NCBI RefSeq assembly: GCF_014642075.1 | Contig: NZ_BMIK01000013.1 | Span: 62,001 to 126,000, forward strand | Reading direction: 5' to 3' | Source: Parapedobacter defluvii | Lineage (GTDB): Bacteria > Bacteroidota > Bacteroidia > Sphingobacteriales > Sphingobacteriaceae | DNA: 64,000 bases | Part shown: positions 23,928-33,418 of the stretch, piece by piece | Layout: the number at the start of each line of letters is the position of its first letter | How positions within the stretch are numbered: the stretch's first letter is position 1 | Translations under genes and position numbers: made by a program | The notes under the pieces: generated by a model | What the model was told of the DNA's origin: nothing | Databases searched by the model: none | Seen by the model: only the letters and a program-made list of their open reading frames with translations

Positions 23928-25241
23928 TCAGTCCCCCAAAATCAGCAATTCAGACGCGAGCCCACCTTTCGTAATGGTAATGGCTTTCTCCGCTTTGTTG
24001 GCAGCCGGATCGTACCGGTAGTACCCGGAGGTGGTGCCATCGTAATAGTGAAAATAAAAGCCATTGCTATGCTTGTAGGAGGTAGGATAGGCGAACGAGC
24101 CCGTAGCCGGAATATCATCGATGATGGATGCCGTTTTTGCATTCAGATCGAGCTTCACCCAGCGCTGCGAAACGCTGTAAAACGCCAGGTCATATAACTT
24201 GGCAATTTCATCTTCCGTTAGCGCACCGGTAGTGGCGTATTTATATATCAACGCCTGCAGTTCGGGCGATTCATCCGTGGCATTCACACAGGCATAGGCA
24301 ATACCGTTTGCACCGTAAATGGTACCCGTTAGGGTCTGTATCATCAGGTTTTGGTAACCCAGCGCATCCACCGGATTGAATGAATAACTGGTATCAAAAT
24401 CATCCGTTGCCGCATCGATTTTCAGGATTTTAGGCCGTGATGCCGCCATGGCGTTCATCCCCATCTGTCCGTCCAGGCCGTAGGACCCCTGGCAGGTTAC
24501 ATAGATGTTTCCGGCCTCGTCAATTACGGCATTCTCTTTGCCTCTGCTGATCGGGTATTGAGCTCCTTCGTAGGTGATGGTCTTCACCCATTTCCGGGTG
24601 TTCAGATCAATTACCTCTACAAACACATCCGTGGCATCGTAAAAAAGTGCGGTGCGTTGATCGTCCGTATAATAAAATAAGAACAGCTTGTTATCTTTTG
24701 CCCGGTACGCGCCGGAATAGTAGGTATGCCGGTGTTCTCCGGGTTTGTAATGGGTGGCCCCGGACATATCGATGGTACCGGTTGTCTGCATGGTAGCCGG
24801 ATCAAACGTAATCAAATCGAGCTCTCCGTATTGGGCAATGACGCCCAGGTTCTCGCTGCATACCACCGAATAGTAACTGGTTGTTGCCAGCGGAAAGCTC
24901 CCGACTTCCGTTAGCAGACCCGTTTCTTTGGAAACGGCCATTTTACTGTATTTCTGCTGTCCGGGTGTAAACGTACCGTAGAAATAATTTCCCGATTGGC
25001 CAAATGACCAAAAGTACTCGTAGCTGTTGCGCTGGGTTAAGTCGATGGATTTTGCTTCCTCGAACGAACCGTAGTAACCTGCGTAATAACTTCCTCTTCC
25101 TGCTACGGTTGCGGTAGATACCACGACGATTCCGGAATCGTGATATTCGCTGCCCGATTGACCGGGTTCGGGGCTATCTTTCTTGCATGCTGTGCCGAGT
25201 AGGACCAGGGCCATGACGGCGAGATGTAGTTGTTGTTTCAT
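23928..25241 (-). CDS. DUF4374 lipoprotein, XusB-like (orphaned)
   Basis: 437 residues. The lipoprotein signal ends at Cys19 (LLGTAC), followed by KKD, which is compatible with surface export. The body shows the repeated strand pattern of a DUF4374 beta propeller (YEYFWSFGQSGNYFYGTF, ENAVIDEAGNIYVTCQGSYG, SYSFNPVDALGYQN). XusB of Bacteroides is the characterised relative: a surface lipoprotein that binds ferric catecholate siderophores and hands them to the XusA receptor. Here the receptor gene directly upstream is reduced to its last 43 codons, so this XusB-like protein has lost its partner. A second, complete set lies at 31741-37661. Confidence 0.85.
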   Translation of the reverse strand: MKQQLHLAVMALVLLGTACKKDSPEPGQSGSEYHDSGIVVVSTATVAGRGSYYAGYYGSFEEAKSIDLTQRNSYEYFWSFGQSGNYFYGTFTPGQQKYSKMAVSKETGLLTEVGSFPLATTSYYSVVCSENLGVIAQYGELDLITFDPATMQTTGTIDMSGATHYKPGEHRHTYYSGAYRAKDNKLFLFYYTDDQRTALFYDATDVFVEVIDLNTRKWVKTITYEGAQYPISRGKENAVIDEAGNIYVTCQGSYGLDGQMGMNAMAASRPKILKIDAATDDFDTSYSFNPVDALGYQNLMIQTLTGTIYGANGIAYACVNATDESPELQALIYKYATTGALTEDEIAKLYDLAFYSVSQRWVKLDLNAKTASIIDDIPATGSFAYPTSYKHSNGFYFHYYDGTTSGYYRYDPAANKAEKAITITKGGLASELLILGD

Positions 25242-25247
25242 AACTTG

Positions 25248-25380
25248 TTAAAACTTATTTATTTCGTAAATGAATCGTGCATTGAAACTCCGTCCGGGTT
25301 TGGGTACCGAAAAATTATCGAACAGCTCCGCGTCGGTCAGATTTACCGCATTAAGGGCTACCGTCAGGTTATACCGAGCC
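25248..25380 (-). pseudogene. C-terminal stub of a TonB-dependent receptor (xusA-like)
   Basis: On the minus strand the frame reads YNLTVALNAVNLTDAELFDN then FSVPKPGRSFNARFIYE and a stop at 25248-25250. This is the last strand and end of a TonB receptor, closely parallel to NIALEAKNITDTRMYDNFSL at the end of the intact receptor at 35340-37661. Its 7-base distance to the DUF4374 gene mirrors the 12-base gap in the intact locus. The rest of the receptor is gone. At about 25380 it is joined tail-to-tail with a PepSY gene end. Confidence 0.82.
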
Positions 25381-25381
25381 G

Positions 25382-25663
25382 TTCGCTATTGACCGTTACT
25401 CGGGAAGGCCGATTGAACTTGCGCACGAAAACCGCATGCATCTGCTGGTTGAGAACACCTATTGGAACCTTCACATGGGCAAATGGATGGGGCAATGGGG
25501 TAAATTCTTCACGTTCGTTGGCGGCCTGATTGCAACCAGCCTGCCTATCACCGGCTTTTACATTTGGTGGGGGCGGCGGCGCAAGCACAAGAAACGGCCA
25601 ACGCAACGAAAAAGACAGGCGTTGAATACCACCGCGGATACGCTCACGCATCCAGGCGTCTGA
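25382..25663 (+). pseudogene. C-terminal fragment of a PepSY-TM protein
   Basis: Ninety-three codons on the plus strand, open without a start: FAIDRYSGRPIELAHENRMH, then the membrane segment FFTFVGGLIATSLPITGFYIW and a basic end (WWGRRRKHKKRP). This is the last part of a PepSY-associated transmembrane protein of a ferric-siderophore reductase type. An internal ATG at 25436 gives 75 codons but would be meaningless alone. It faces the opposite way to the receptor stub beside it, so a deletion with inversion, or a double event, made the junction. Confidence 0.78.
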
Positions 25664-25753
25664 GCGCACAGTCAGCAATCATTTCATTTGCTTTCGCGAT
25701 TGGAAAATTGCGGATTTTACGTAAATTTACGGCATTTATCCGATCTACGCGAC

Positions 25754-26422
25754 ATGCCTTTTTTACGGTTACAGTTCGAATTTGAAAGGGTTACCGATGC
25801 CCTTACTAAGCAGATTCCCTTAACACCTGAAAGCCCCCGGCAGGAGGTATTTCAAAAGGTCATCAATCAATCCGATTACCTGATTACGATACACGATGTG
25901 GAATATTACCGCCCCATCTGCGTCAATGAGCGCCTGAGGTGTTTTTACGGATTTGAAAAATCTGTATTTCAGGGAATCGATCATTTTTATTACTTAAAGA
26001 CCATGCATCTCTCCACTTATTATACGTTGATTGAATCGATGGCCTTTTTCCGGAATGACCGAACCGGCTACCTGAACTTAACGTATAAGCTACTGGACGC
26101 CCAGCGGACCTGGAAGACCACCGTAGGCACTTCGAAGGCAATCATCCGCGATAAAGCCAATAAGCCGAAGATCGCGATGACGGTGATGGATCTGGCGCGC
26201 CAGGAGCTAACCCGGTCTAAATACGAGCAATACCTATCGCTGACCGCCCGGGAACGGGAGATTGTTGAATTGCTTTGCACCGGACTGAGCAAGAAGGAAA
26301 TTGCCGCGAAATTATTCATCTCACACGGCACGGTTGGCACCCATGTCAAAAACATTTACCGTAAGCTCGGGGTCAACAAATTCGCTGAGTTATCGATGCT
26401 TGTCGAACAATTCGGCCGTTGA
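25754..26422 (+). CDS. PAS-LuxR type transcriptional regulator
   Basis: 222 residues from the chosen ATG. An in-frame ATG at 25688 would give 244, but it lies upstream of a plausible promoter (TTG at 25700, 19-base spacer, TAAATTTA at 25722). The N-terminal portion has a PAS-like pattern (CVNERLRCFYGFEKSVFQGIDHF split by short loops). The C-terminus is a clear LuxR/GerE helix-turn-helix: LTAREREIVELLCTGLSKKE, then IAAKLFISHGTVGTHVKNIY. There is no receiver domain, so it is not a standard response regulator. It probably senses a cytoplasmic or membrane-permeant signal. The genes downstream (small secreted protein and lipoprotein) are candidate targets. Confidence 0.82.
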   Translation: MPFLRLQFEFERVTDALTKQIPLTPESPRQEVFQKVINQSDYLITIHDVEYYRPICVNERLRCFYGFEKSVFQGIDHFYYLKTMHLSTYYTLIESMAFFRNDRTGYLNLTYKLLDAQRTWKTTVGTSKAIIRDKANKPKIAMTVMDLARQELTRSKYEQYLSLTAREREIVELLCTGLSKKEIAAKLFISHGTVGTHVKNIYRKLGVNKFAELSMLVEQFGR

Positions 26423-26509
26423 AAAATACCCCAAACGCGGTATACCGCTGAGAGAGACGGTTACTTAATTTCGCATAAAATCAAGTAACTACCACATATT
26501 CACCGGATC

Positions 26510-26719
26510 ATGAAAGTCTCTCTGCTACAAAAGCGGTTTTTTCCCGCAATCCTGTTTTCTCTTGTCGCGCTGCTGGCGCACGGTCAGATTACAAAAGAAG
26601 ACCGCGGGAGCCGCGGCTACGGGCTATGCACTCGCCCGGTTCTTTCAAAACTGCGTACGTATCTTCCGAAGGCGATGGTGAAAAGCGCTTCAGGAACAAC
26701 CTATTGCAATTCAAATTAA
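26510..26719 (+). CDS. Small secreted protein, possibly truncated
   Basis: 69 residues. A convincing signal peptide (LLQKRFFPAILFSLVALLAHG, cut before QITK if processed) is followed by only about 43 residues of low-complexity, arginine-rich sequence unlike a folded domain. The frame may have shifted soon after the signal peptide; another frame carries KRFRNNLLQFKLSL near the end. It lies 10 bases before a lipoprotein gene and 87 bases after the LuxR gene. I do not recognise a family. Confidence 0.45.
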   Translation: MKVSLLQKRFFPAILFSLVALLAHGQITKEDRGSRGYGLCTRPVLSKLRTYLPKAMVKSASGTTYCNSN

Positions 26720-26729
26720 GCTTAACGCT

Positions 26730-28667
26730 ATGAGGATCTCCACTGTTTACTCGCTGCTGCTGACGGTTACGCTGGCACTGTTTGTCACTTCCTGCAAGAA
26801 AGACGCCCGGCCTGTCGGCCCCGATGACGGAGAAGACACCTACACGGGCCCCAGCACGGATGTCTCGCCACTAGAATATGTAACCGTGCTAATACCCGGC
26901 GGCACTGCCTTGGCTGAAAACGAATACGCCGCAACACTTGGAGAAACCGAGGTAACGTTGATCCGCCAAGATGAGCATACCCTTGCCTTTCTAGTTCCGC
27001 CGGATGCAAAACCGGGAAAGAACAAATTGGTAATCGCCGGTTTGGAAAATCAGGAGTTGCATTACACCATTACCGAGAAAAAGTTAGACGCCACCCCCGA
27101 GACGGTCATCCGGCCGTTGCTGGAGAAGTTATCCGTATTGAAAGCGGCACTTTCCGACAGTCCCGAAGACGCTAATTTGAAGCTCAACATCACCAATTTT
27201 GAACTGTTGATAACAGAGTCTTCTCCGGAGGAACGAAAGCAGTTTGCCCTGTTTTACGAATTAAACAGCGACATGCTGAACAATCTGATTGACTATCGGT
27301 TTACGGCATCCGAGGAAGGACTCCCGGTTGCACAGTTGAAAACCGGAGTCGGGCGTTTTTCTAACACGACGTATGCATTTGAAGACGATGACCTTATCGG
27401 CCTGCATCCCCGGGTACACCTTAGGAAATTCTGTGGTTACGTACTGACATTCGCCATTGCGAATTTCGGATTTATCAATTCGATAAAAGCCTTCGCAAGC
27501 TCCAGATCAGCCGGAGAAGTAATTTTTTGGGGAGCCGCCACCTTCCTTACCGGTATTGTGGCTGCTAATAGCCTCGTAGAGGCCGCAAACCATTTTTATC
27601 AGTTCCTAAAGATCAAGCTAGCAGCCTTGGAGCACAATATCGACGAGTTCGGGCAGCTGGATTATCCCTATGGCACCTGGTATGATGTTGACGATACACA
27701 ATCTGTATATCACCGATACAATCAGCCCAACCCAACCATGGGCATAGCTGCAACAGCGGGGTCGATACAAGCAGTAACCGGTGATGGCTCCCCAAAACCG
27801 TTACTCATATTGGCCAACCAGCCTAACAAGTTCACCTTCACGCGAAAGATGAGGGCCGTCATCGAAGATGACCGCCATTCAGACAGCCCCCTCCTCAACG
27901 AATTTTTCGAGGCCTACGACAAATACAACGAAATGGCATCGGATATCAACGAGTACATTGCGTTTGTCAATAAAAAAGTCTCCCTGGCAAACCTGTCGCC
28001 CCTTCAAACGCTGTACATCCCCTCCGTTCCTACGTTTAAAAACGTTCCGATAGACGCTGCATCGTTCAGTACGTACACCTTTTCGCTCGACCACCCGTCG
28101 TTGTCACTGGTCGGGGTGGTGCTAAACCATGAAAATCAATTACTTTTACAAATTAACATAGACGAATCAGACTGGACGCCGCGTATTACCTCCGAGTTAA
28201 CATACGAATATATAGATCCGTTAGACGAGACCCCCCAACAAGGATCCATTCCGATCATCGTTGACCAGGGGCCTCTTGTCGGCACATGGAGCCTGGAATC
28301 TTCTGAGCTGAGCTGGTCTTACTGGTCGGGCAAAGAAGAAGACAAGCCCAGCAGGCCTAAGCCGGATCTGTTTGAGTCGTATCTATTTGAGGGCGATCTG
28401 CGATTTACGCCTATAGAGATGCATTTTGAGAATCTGGGCAACACGGGTGATCACATGTATTATCAATCCTATCAGCTTGTCGGTAATGATATTGCCGTCA
28501 ACGACGGTTATGTCTTTACCATGGGAAAAGACGGTAGCGAGATGAAGTACCTTTCAGATGGGCGTATCCGGATACGGAAAGAGTATACGCTTTTCGAGGA
28601 TGAGGCCATGACCGTGCGGGTGTACTCGTTTATCCATGAGACATTTTATAAAAAAGACAGTCGTTAA
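26730..28667 (+). CDS. Large lipoprotein with an N-terminal IPT/TIG-like domain
   Basis: 645 residues. The lipoprotein signal ends at Cys22 (LFVTSC), followed by KKDARPVGPDDGED, an acidic linker fit for surface export. Residues about 45-115 have the strand pattern of an IPT/TIG immunoglobulin-like fold (YVTVLIPGGTALAENEYAAT, VTLIRQDEHTLAFLVPPDAK). Then come a helical region with a hydrophobic stretch (FANFGFINSIKAFASSR-like area, about 240-290) and a beta-rich end. No enzyme motif is evident. A role in binding or adhesion at the cell surface is possible. Its last four bases overlap the end of the convergent hybrid kinase gene. Confidence 0.65.
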   Translation: MRISTVYSLLLTVTLALFVTSCKKDARPVGPDDGEDTYTGPSTDVSPLEYVTVLIPGGTALAENEYAATLGETEVTLIRQDEHTLAFLVPPDAKPGKNKLVIAGLENQELHYTITEKKLDATPETVIRPLLEKLSVLKAALSDSPEDANLKLNITNFELLITESSPEERKQFALFYELNSDMLNNLIDYRFTASEEGLPVAQLKTGVGRFSNTTYAFEDDDLIGLHPRVHLRKFCGYVLTFAIANFGFINSIKAFASSRSAGEVIFWGAATFLTGIVAANSLVEAANHFYQFLKIKLAALEHNIDEFGQLDYPYGTWYDVDDTQSVYHRYNQPNPTMGIAATAGSIQAVTGDGSPKPLLILANQPNKFTFTRKMRAVIEDDRHSDSPLLNEFFEAYDKYNEMASDINEYIAFVNKKVSLANLSPLQTLYIPSVPTFKNVPIDAASFSTYTFSLDHPSLSLVGVVLNHENQLLLQINIDESDWTPRITSELTYEYIDPLDETPQQGSIPIIVDQGPLVGTWSLESSELSWSYWSGKEEDKPSRPKPDLFESYLFEGDLRFTPIEMHFENLGNTGDHMYYQSYQLVGNDIAVNDGYVFTMGKDGSEMKYLSDGRIRIRKEYTLFEDEAMTVRVYSFIHETFYKKDSR

Positions 28668-31426
28668 CTGCGCATCCCTTTTTTGTTTGCGACTTTCAGC
28701 AGCATGCCGAGTAACTCTTCAGGCACAAAGGGTTTATTCAGCATATCGTATATGCCTATTTGTGCAAACCGGAACCGTACGTCGCCCATGATATCGGCCG
28801 TAAAGATGACAATTTTTACGGCCGGATATTGTTTGAGCAACTTGGTAGACAGTTCATATCCGTCCATTCCCGGCATGTGCAGGTCTACCAAGGCCACGTC
28901 ATAGGTGTTTGCCTTCAGCAGTTCCATCGCTTCGTGTCCATTCATCGCACAATCGACCTGTACTCCGAAATAAGTAAGCTGCTCGCGAGTGACCATCACA
29001 TTCACTTTGTTATCTTCTACCAATAACAACCGGATGGATCCGAGTTTACTTTCGTATTCCGACAAATTCTGTACAGGCAGTGATAGTTCTATCGGCTCCT
29101 CCTTTTCGGCCCTGTCAAACACCAGTTCAAACGAAAACTCCGATCCTTTGCCCACTGTGCTGTCGACAAAGATTTTGCTTTGATGCAACTCGATGAGGTG
29201 ACGGGTGATGGCCAGTCCCAGCCCCGTTCCTGAACGGGGTTGCTGGTCGTCCTGCTGATAACCCTGCTGGAAATCATCAAATATCTTCTCCTGTAATTCT
29301 TTCGGGATACCCATTCCGGTATCCTTTACCGAAAAATGAAGGTATACCCGGTTTTCCAACTGTTCCACTACCTGAACAGCAATCGTCACCTTTCCCGTAT
29401 CTGTATACTTGATGGCGTTGCTTACTAGGTTGTTCAGGATTTGGCCTAAGCGAACAGGATCACCGATCAGACGTGCTGGAATTTCCTGATCCATTAGGCT
29501 CACCAGCCGGATTCCTTTGGCCTCTGCTAATGACAAAAACTGGTTTCTGATGTTACGCACTAGCCCCGGCAGGTCCAGCGTGGTCAGCGCCAGTTCCACC
29601 TTATTACGTTCCATCTTGCTAAGATCGAGGATATCGTTAATAAGTCGGAGTAGGTGGTCGGCCGAGAACATCAGGTTTTCCACGATTTCATGCTGCTGCT
29701 CGGTATGGCGGAGTCTAAGTAAGTTTGCTGTACCGATGATGCCGTTGAGCGGTGTACGGATTTCATGGCTCATGACCGATAGGAAATCGGCCTTCGCCTT
29801 TGCTGCCTGCTCGGCCAGTTCCTTAGCTTGCACGAGGTTCATAGCGGCCTGCTTTTCGGGGGTAATGTCCATCACTGCGCCGCGCATCGCTATCACCCGC
29901 TCGCCCTCCACTACCGGAACACCACTCACCCGCAGCCATTTTTTCTGATTCCCAATGTTTGCCTGTACCTCCAGCACATACGGTAAACGGTGGTCGCGGC
30001 AATCTTGCATCGAATCCCGGATCAGCCGTTGGTCTTCTGCACTGAAAAATGATAAGTATTTTTCAGGGTTGGACACATCGAAATCCTCCGGCACACCGTA
30101 TAGGGCATACACCTGTTTGGTCCAGAAAGCTTGTCCGGTGGCAAGGTCGAGTTCCCATCCTCCGGTATTGCTGATCTGCTGGCTGAAATCTAACAATTGA
30201 TTGCTGCGCGCCAGTTCCTGTTGGATAGATTCCACGGCGTTCCGCTGTGCTACCTGTTCGGTTATATCCATCAATATCCCGCGTATCTTGGTCACCCGTC
30301 CCTCTTCCACAATGGGTATACCGATCACGCGGACCCATTTCTTCTTGCCTATAGCAGTGGAGATGGGCATTTTAATATCGTATGGTTTACGGGCTTTGAC
30401 GGCCTGTTTTATATGCTTTTCCAAGGTATCTCTTTCCGGCATATCTAAAAAGGCGTACGCCGATTCCTCATCCGATACGGGTTCCGGTGCGCGGTCTACG
30501 ATCAAATACAATTGATCGGTTCCTCTGGTCTCACCCGTACCTACGTCGTATTCCCACCCCGCAATCTTTCCAAGTTCGCTGCTGAAATCATAGAGTTTGT
30601 TATACCACTCCAGTTTTTCCTTTTCCCGTTTCAGTTCGTCCAGGTACCTCACGCGTTCGGTGATGTCCTGGACAATCAACGCAAGGCGGAATGCCTTGGG
30701 GTCGTCATTTGCTTCAACAGCTACGGCCTTTGCACGGTACCACCTGTCCATGGCCGGGTCCATGTGGCGATATTCCACCACCCCTTCCTTACCGGTACGG
30801 ATGGCTTCTTCCACCGGCTTCTGGAACATCGGCGCCCGGTCGCCAAAAACCTGCTGAATGGATTTGCCCAGCAGCTGATTCTTCGGCATGAACAACAGTG
30901 ATTCGTCACGCACCCATACGTTGCGGAATACCTGATTGCCATCCAGTTCAAAAATAATATCTTCGATCACCGAAATCATCGACTGAAGATACGTACTCAA
31001 CTCCCGTTGCCTGGTTTCGCTGCGTTGCAACTGTTGAACGAGGAGATGCTGTTTGGAAATGTCACGCACGTAACCCATGAAAAAAATGGGTTCGCTTTTC
31101 CGATAAGTTAAGAGTTGGATGTCAACGAGGCAACGGCGCCTGCCTGATTTTGAGTGATTAAGGGCTCCTTCTAAGGTCAATTTGCCTTTGCGCTGCCGTA
31201 TGATGCGGTCCAACCCCTTCTGAAGCACCTTCCCATCATCAACCCCGATGATAGCTGTCCATCCGGAACCCAGCAGTTTCTTTTCCGATTCACCCGCTAA
31301 TTTGCAGAAAGCCGTATTTGCAAATACAAGTTCTCCCGTTCTATCGAGCTGAAATATACCAAATGGTGCCTCCCGTAGTATCTCATGCATCACAGGGCTC
31401 AAGTAGCCTGCAAAATCCATTTTCAT
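28664..31426 (-). CDS. Soluble hybrid histidine kinase with four PAS domains
   Basis: 920 residues. Four PAS/PAC units run in series (about 14-125, 140-265, 275-400 and 410-535; PAC ends such as YVRDISKQ, IVQDITERV, ILMDITEQV, AVMDITPEKQ). A HisKA domain follows with MSHEIRTPLNG (His554), then a HATPase with N box LNNLVSNAIKY, G1 DTGMGIP and G2 GTGLGLAI, and a C-terminal receiver with VALVDLHMPGMDG (Asp848) and KPF. No membrane segment or signal peptide is present, so signals are read in the cytoplasm. No response regulator lies alongside; phosphate would go from His to the internal Asp and on to an unlinked partner. It converges on the lipoprotein gene with a 4-base overlap. Confidence 0.93.
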   Translation of the reverse strand: MKMDFAGYLSPVMHEILREAPFGIFQLDRTGELVFANTAFCKLAGESEKKLLGSGWTAIIGVDDGKVLQKGLDRIIRQRKGKLTLEGALNHSKSGRRRCLVDIQLLTYRKSEPIFFMGYVRDISKQHLLVQQLQRSETRQRELSTYLQSMISVIEDIIFELDGNQVFRNVWVRDESLLFMPKNQLLGKSIQQVFGDRAPMFQKPVEEAIRTGKEGVVEYRHMDPAMDRWYRAKAVAVEANDDPKAFRLALIVQDITERVRYLDELKREKEKLEWYNKLYDFSSELGKIAGWEYDVGTGETRGTDQLYLIVDRAPEPVSDEESAYAFLDMPERDTLEKHIKQAVKARKPYDIKMPISTAIGKKKWVRVIGIPIVEEGRVTKIRGILMDITEQVAQRNAVESIQQELARSNQLLDFSQQISNTGGWELDLATGQAFWTKQVYALYGVPEDFDVSNPEKYLSFFSAEDQRLIRDSMQDCRDHRLPYVLEVQANIGNQKKWLRVSGVPVVEGERVIAMRGAVMDITPEKQAAMNLVQAKELAEQAAKAKADFLSVMSHEIRTPLNGIIGTANLLRLRHTEQQHEIVENLMFSADHLLRLINDILDLSKMERNKVELALTTLDLPGLVRNIRNQFLSLAEAKGIRLVSLMDQEIPARLIGDPVRLGQILNNLVSNAIKYTDTGKVTIAVQVVEQLENRVYLHFSVKDTGMGIPKELQEKIFDDFQQGYQQDDQQPRSGTGLGLAITRHLIELHQSKIFVDSTVGKGSEFSFELVFDRAEKEEPIELSLPVQNLSEYESKLGSIRLLLVEDNKVNVMVTREQLTYFGVQVDCAMNGHEAMELLKANTYDVALVDLHMPGMDGYELSTKLLKQYPAVKIVIFTADIMGDVRFRFAQIGIYDMLNKPFVPEELLGMLLKVANKKGMRS

Positions 31427-31740
31427 AACCTATGGGTTTTTCGTACAACGTCTCTTTTCATAGCAATGAAGCCGGCAATTATTTTCACCACCAGCTGGCT
31501 TTCAGCGACTTTCAAGAGGCCGCTATGCTTGGCTCGTACCTTTTGCTAATGGCAATTTATACAGGTTTCATCTGCGCATCTGCGCTTGGTTATCATAACG
31601 TATAATGTGGGAGTAAAGGTAGTGGTTTTTATGTATTCTTAGGTTGAAATTTTTAACTGAATCTGGAAATACAACGTACTCCAGATTCAGAGAGCTGGAA
31701 TTGGGCAACCCGGCCGATTTATCGTACCGTAGGGTTTAGG
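31427..31740. other. Intergenic region between the kinase and the Xus-like operon end
   Basis: 314 bases upstream of the kinase start and downstream of the PepSY stop. Apart from the hairpin at 31657-31690 I see no coding potential and no TAnnTTTG element for the kinase. Confidence 0.5.
31657..31690 (-). terminator. Hairpin at the end of the Xus-like operon
   Basis: An 11-bp perfect stem CTGAATCTGGA / TCCAGATTCAG with a 12-base loop, about 50 bases past the PepSY stop at 31741. The T tract on the minus strand is weak (TTAAAAATTT), so termination may be partial. Confidence 0.6.
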
Positions 31741-33414
31741 TCAGGCAGACGGAACGGACTCTTTCACTGCAATGACCCGCTTTTTCGGTTTATCAACTTT
31801 TTTGCCGTCCAACCAGAGGCGGTAGAAAGCAATCAGTCCCACAATACCAATGGACAGCCATAGGAAATCGACCACAAAAATATCCATAGCCCCCGTGCGT
31901 TGGGCAGTCCACATCCAGTTGCCGGTTTGGATGCCATTGACTACCGGTACACACAGCGCCAAGAGCCCCCCTGCAAGCAACGTTTCCCGGTTGGTGACCT
32001 GCAGTTTGCGGCGTGCGATGTAAAAGACAGACAGCGCCAACCAGCTGTAAAAATACACCCGGTAGATGAATGCCTGATCTGCGGCGGGGTTGAGTTTGAT
32101 GGCGATAAACGTAAGTGCCGTGACGGGCAGCATGGTCAGGCATATGGCCACAAATACATTGGCCGCCCAAAAGTTAAACTTCCGCTTGTGGGCGGGTATG
32201 CTCTTCTTATCCCGCGCCACCAGCCAGATCAGGATACCGGAGATAATGACGAGACATCCCATAATGCCCAGCACAAAAAAGCTGATTTTAACGGGATAAC
32301 CGCCAAAATCTCCGAAGTGCAGCCGGTATACAAGCGCTTTGACGCGATCTACGTAAGAGGCAGACGCTACCGGTGATTTTTCGTGGACAATGGACTGCGT
32401 AGCAGGATGGAAAACAATCTTACCGACACCGGCAAAATTCCTATTGAAATTCGGGGTTGCTTCGACGGCGATGTGCATGCTTTCATCCCCGTAATTCTTG
32501 ATGTATATGCGGCTCACATGGCTATCGGGCCAACGGTCGGCTACCTGTTTCAGGTGGGGATTGAGCGCTACGCGATCTGGCAGCGGTTGATAGCGATATT
32601 CATAGGTGGTATCGTCGTTGTACCCAAGTTCGGTATATAATTTCTGGCTGTCGCCATCGTATAGGAATTTGCTGAACGGCAGGATTAAGGCGGTATTTAC
32701 AATCAGTACCACACCCGTGACCGCATACATGAGCTGAAACGGGAAACCGATCACGCCCAACGCGGTATGCATATCGGTCCATACGGTTTTCCACTTGTTC
32801 CAGGGACGGAACGTAAAGAAATTAGACACGATCTTATCCCAATGCAGCAACAGGCCGGTAATGAGTGCGAACAAAAAGAGGAACGAGACGATACCGGCCA
32901 CCAGGTAGCCGAAGGGGGTTCCGATGCGGATGGGTACCTGGTTGAGCTGGGCAAGGAAGTGAAGCCGGTAAAGAAATTCGCCCATGTCATACGATTCCGC
33001 ATAGGATGAAGGTTGTTTACGCTGGAAATCATACTGGAAGTAAGCCGCGTCCCCGTTGCCCCTGCCACGTCCTCTCCTTCCATTTTGTGGCGGCTGCACG
33101 GCCGCTTTTTTCTTGACCGTGGTATCCTGTGAAGCGCTCATGTTTACATACGCCTGCACGTTATGGTCCTGGATGTAGAAGGTGATGTCTCTGCCCAGGA
33201 GATTGTGTGCGGTATGGAGCGAATCCAGGAGGAAATCATAATCATTGGCCGCAGCCTGGTAGGTGTGGGCAGATCGATTTTTTTGCCATGCGGATATTTC
33301 GTCTTTGAAAAAAGAAAACGACCCGGCGAAGAAAATCACATACAGGATGGCACAGATGATGATACCGCTGATGGTATGCGTATTGAAATAGATGTTATAC
33401 TTGCGGATGTTCAT
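31741..33414 (-). CDS. PepSY-associated transmembrane protein, XusC-like siderophore reductase
   Basis: 557 residues. An N-terminal helix (TISGIIICAILYVIFFAGSF) is followed by a large periplasmic PepSY portion, then helices at about 175-195, 222-245, 375-400 and several near the C-terminus. The PepSY-TM family includes inner membrane proteins that reduce ferric siderophores to release iron; conserved His residues (HTISG, RLHFL, MHTALG, RLHFGDFGGYPVK) may bind haem. It contains an odd arginine/glycine insert (RRGRGRGNGD) near residue 115. It is the final gene of the operon after receptor, DUF4374 lipoprotein and two small membrane proteins, the same order as XusA-XusB-XusC. Fragments of related genes occur at 6030 and 25382. 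Confidence 0.87.
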   Translation of the reverse strand: MNIRKYNIYFNTHTISGIIICAILYVIFFAGSFSFFKDEISAWQKNRSAHTYQAAANDYDFLLDSLHTAHNLLGRDITFYIQDHNVQAYVNMSASQDTTVKKKAAVQPPQNGRRGRGRGNGDAAYFQYDFQRKQPSSYAESYDMGEFLYRLHFLAQLNQVPIRIGTPFGYLVAGIVSFLFLFALITGLLLHWDKIVSNFFTFRPWNKWKTVWTDMHTALGVIGFPFQLMYAVTGVVLIVNTALILPFSKFLYDGDSQKLYTELGYNDDTTYEYRYQPLPDRVALNPHLKQVADRWPDSHVSRIYIKNYGDESMHIAVEATPNFNRNFAGVGKIVFHPATQSIVHEKSPVASASYVDRVKALVYRLHFGDFGGYPVKISFFVLGIMGCLVIISGILIWLVARDKKSIPAHKRKFNFWAANVFVAICLTMLPVTALTFIAIKLNPAADQAFIYRVYFYSWLALSVFYIARRKLQVTNRETLLAGGLLALCVPVVNGIQTGNWMWTAQRTGAMDIFVVDFLWLSIGIVGLIAFYRLWLDGKKVDKPKKRVIAVKESVPSA

Positions 33415-33418
33415 ACGG

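Noticed and set aside
25688-25753. ATG at 25688 as start of the LuxR-type regulator
   Set aside because: It lies upstream of a plausible promoter -7 element at 25722, and the added residues do not look like a domain. It is kept only as an alternative.
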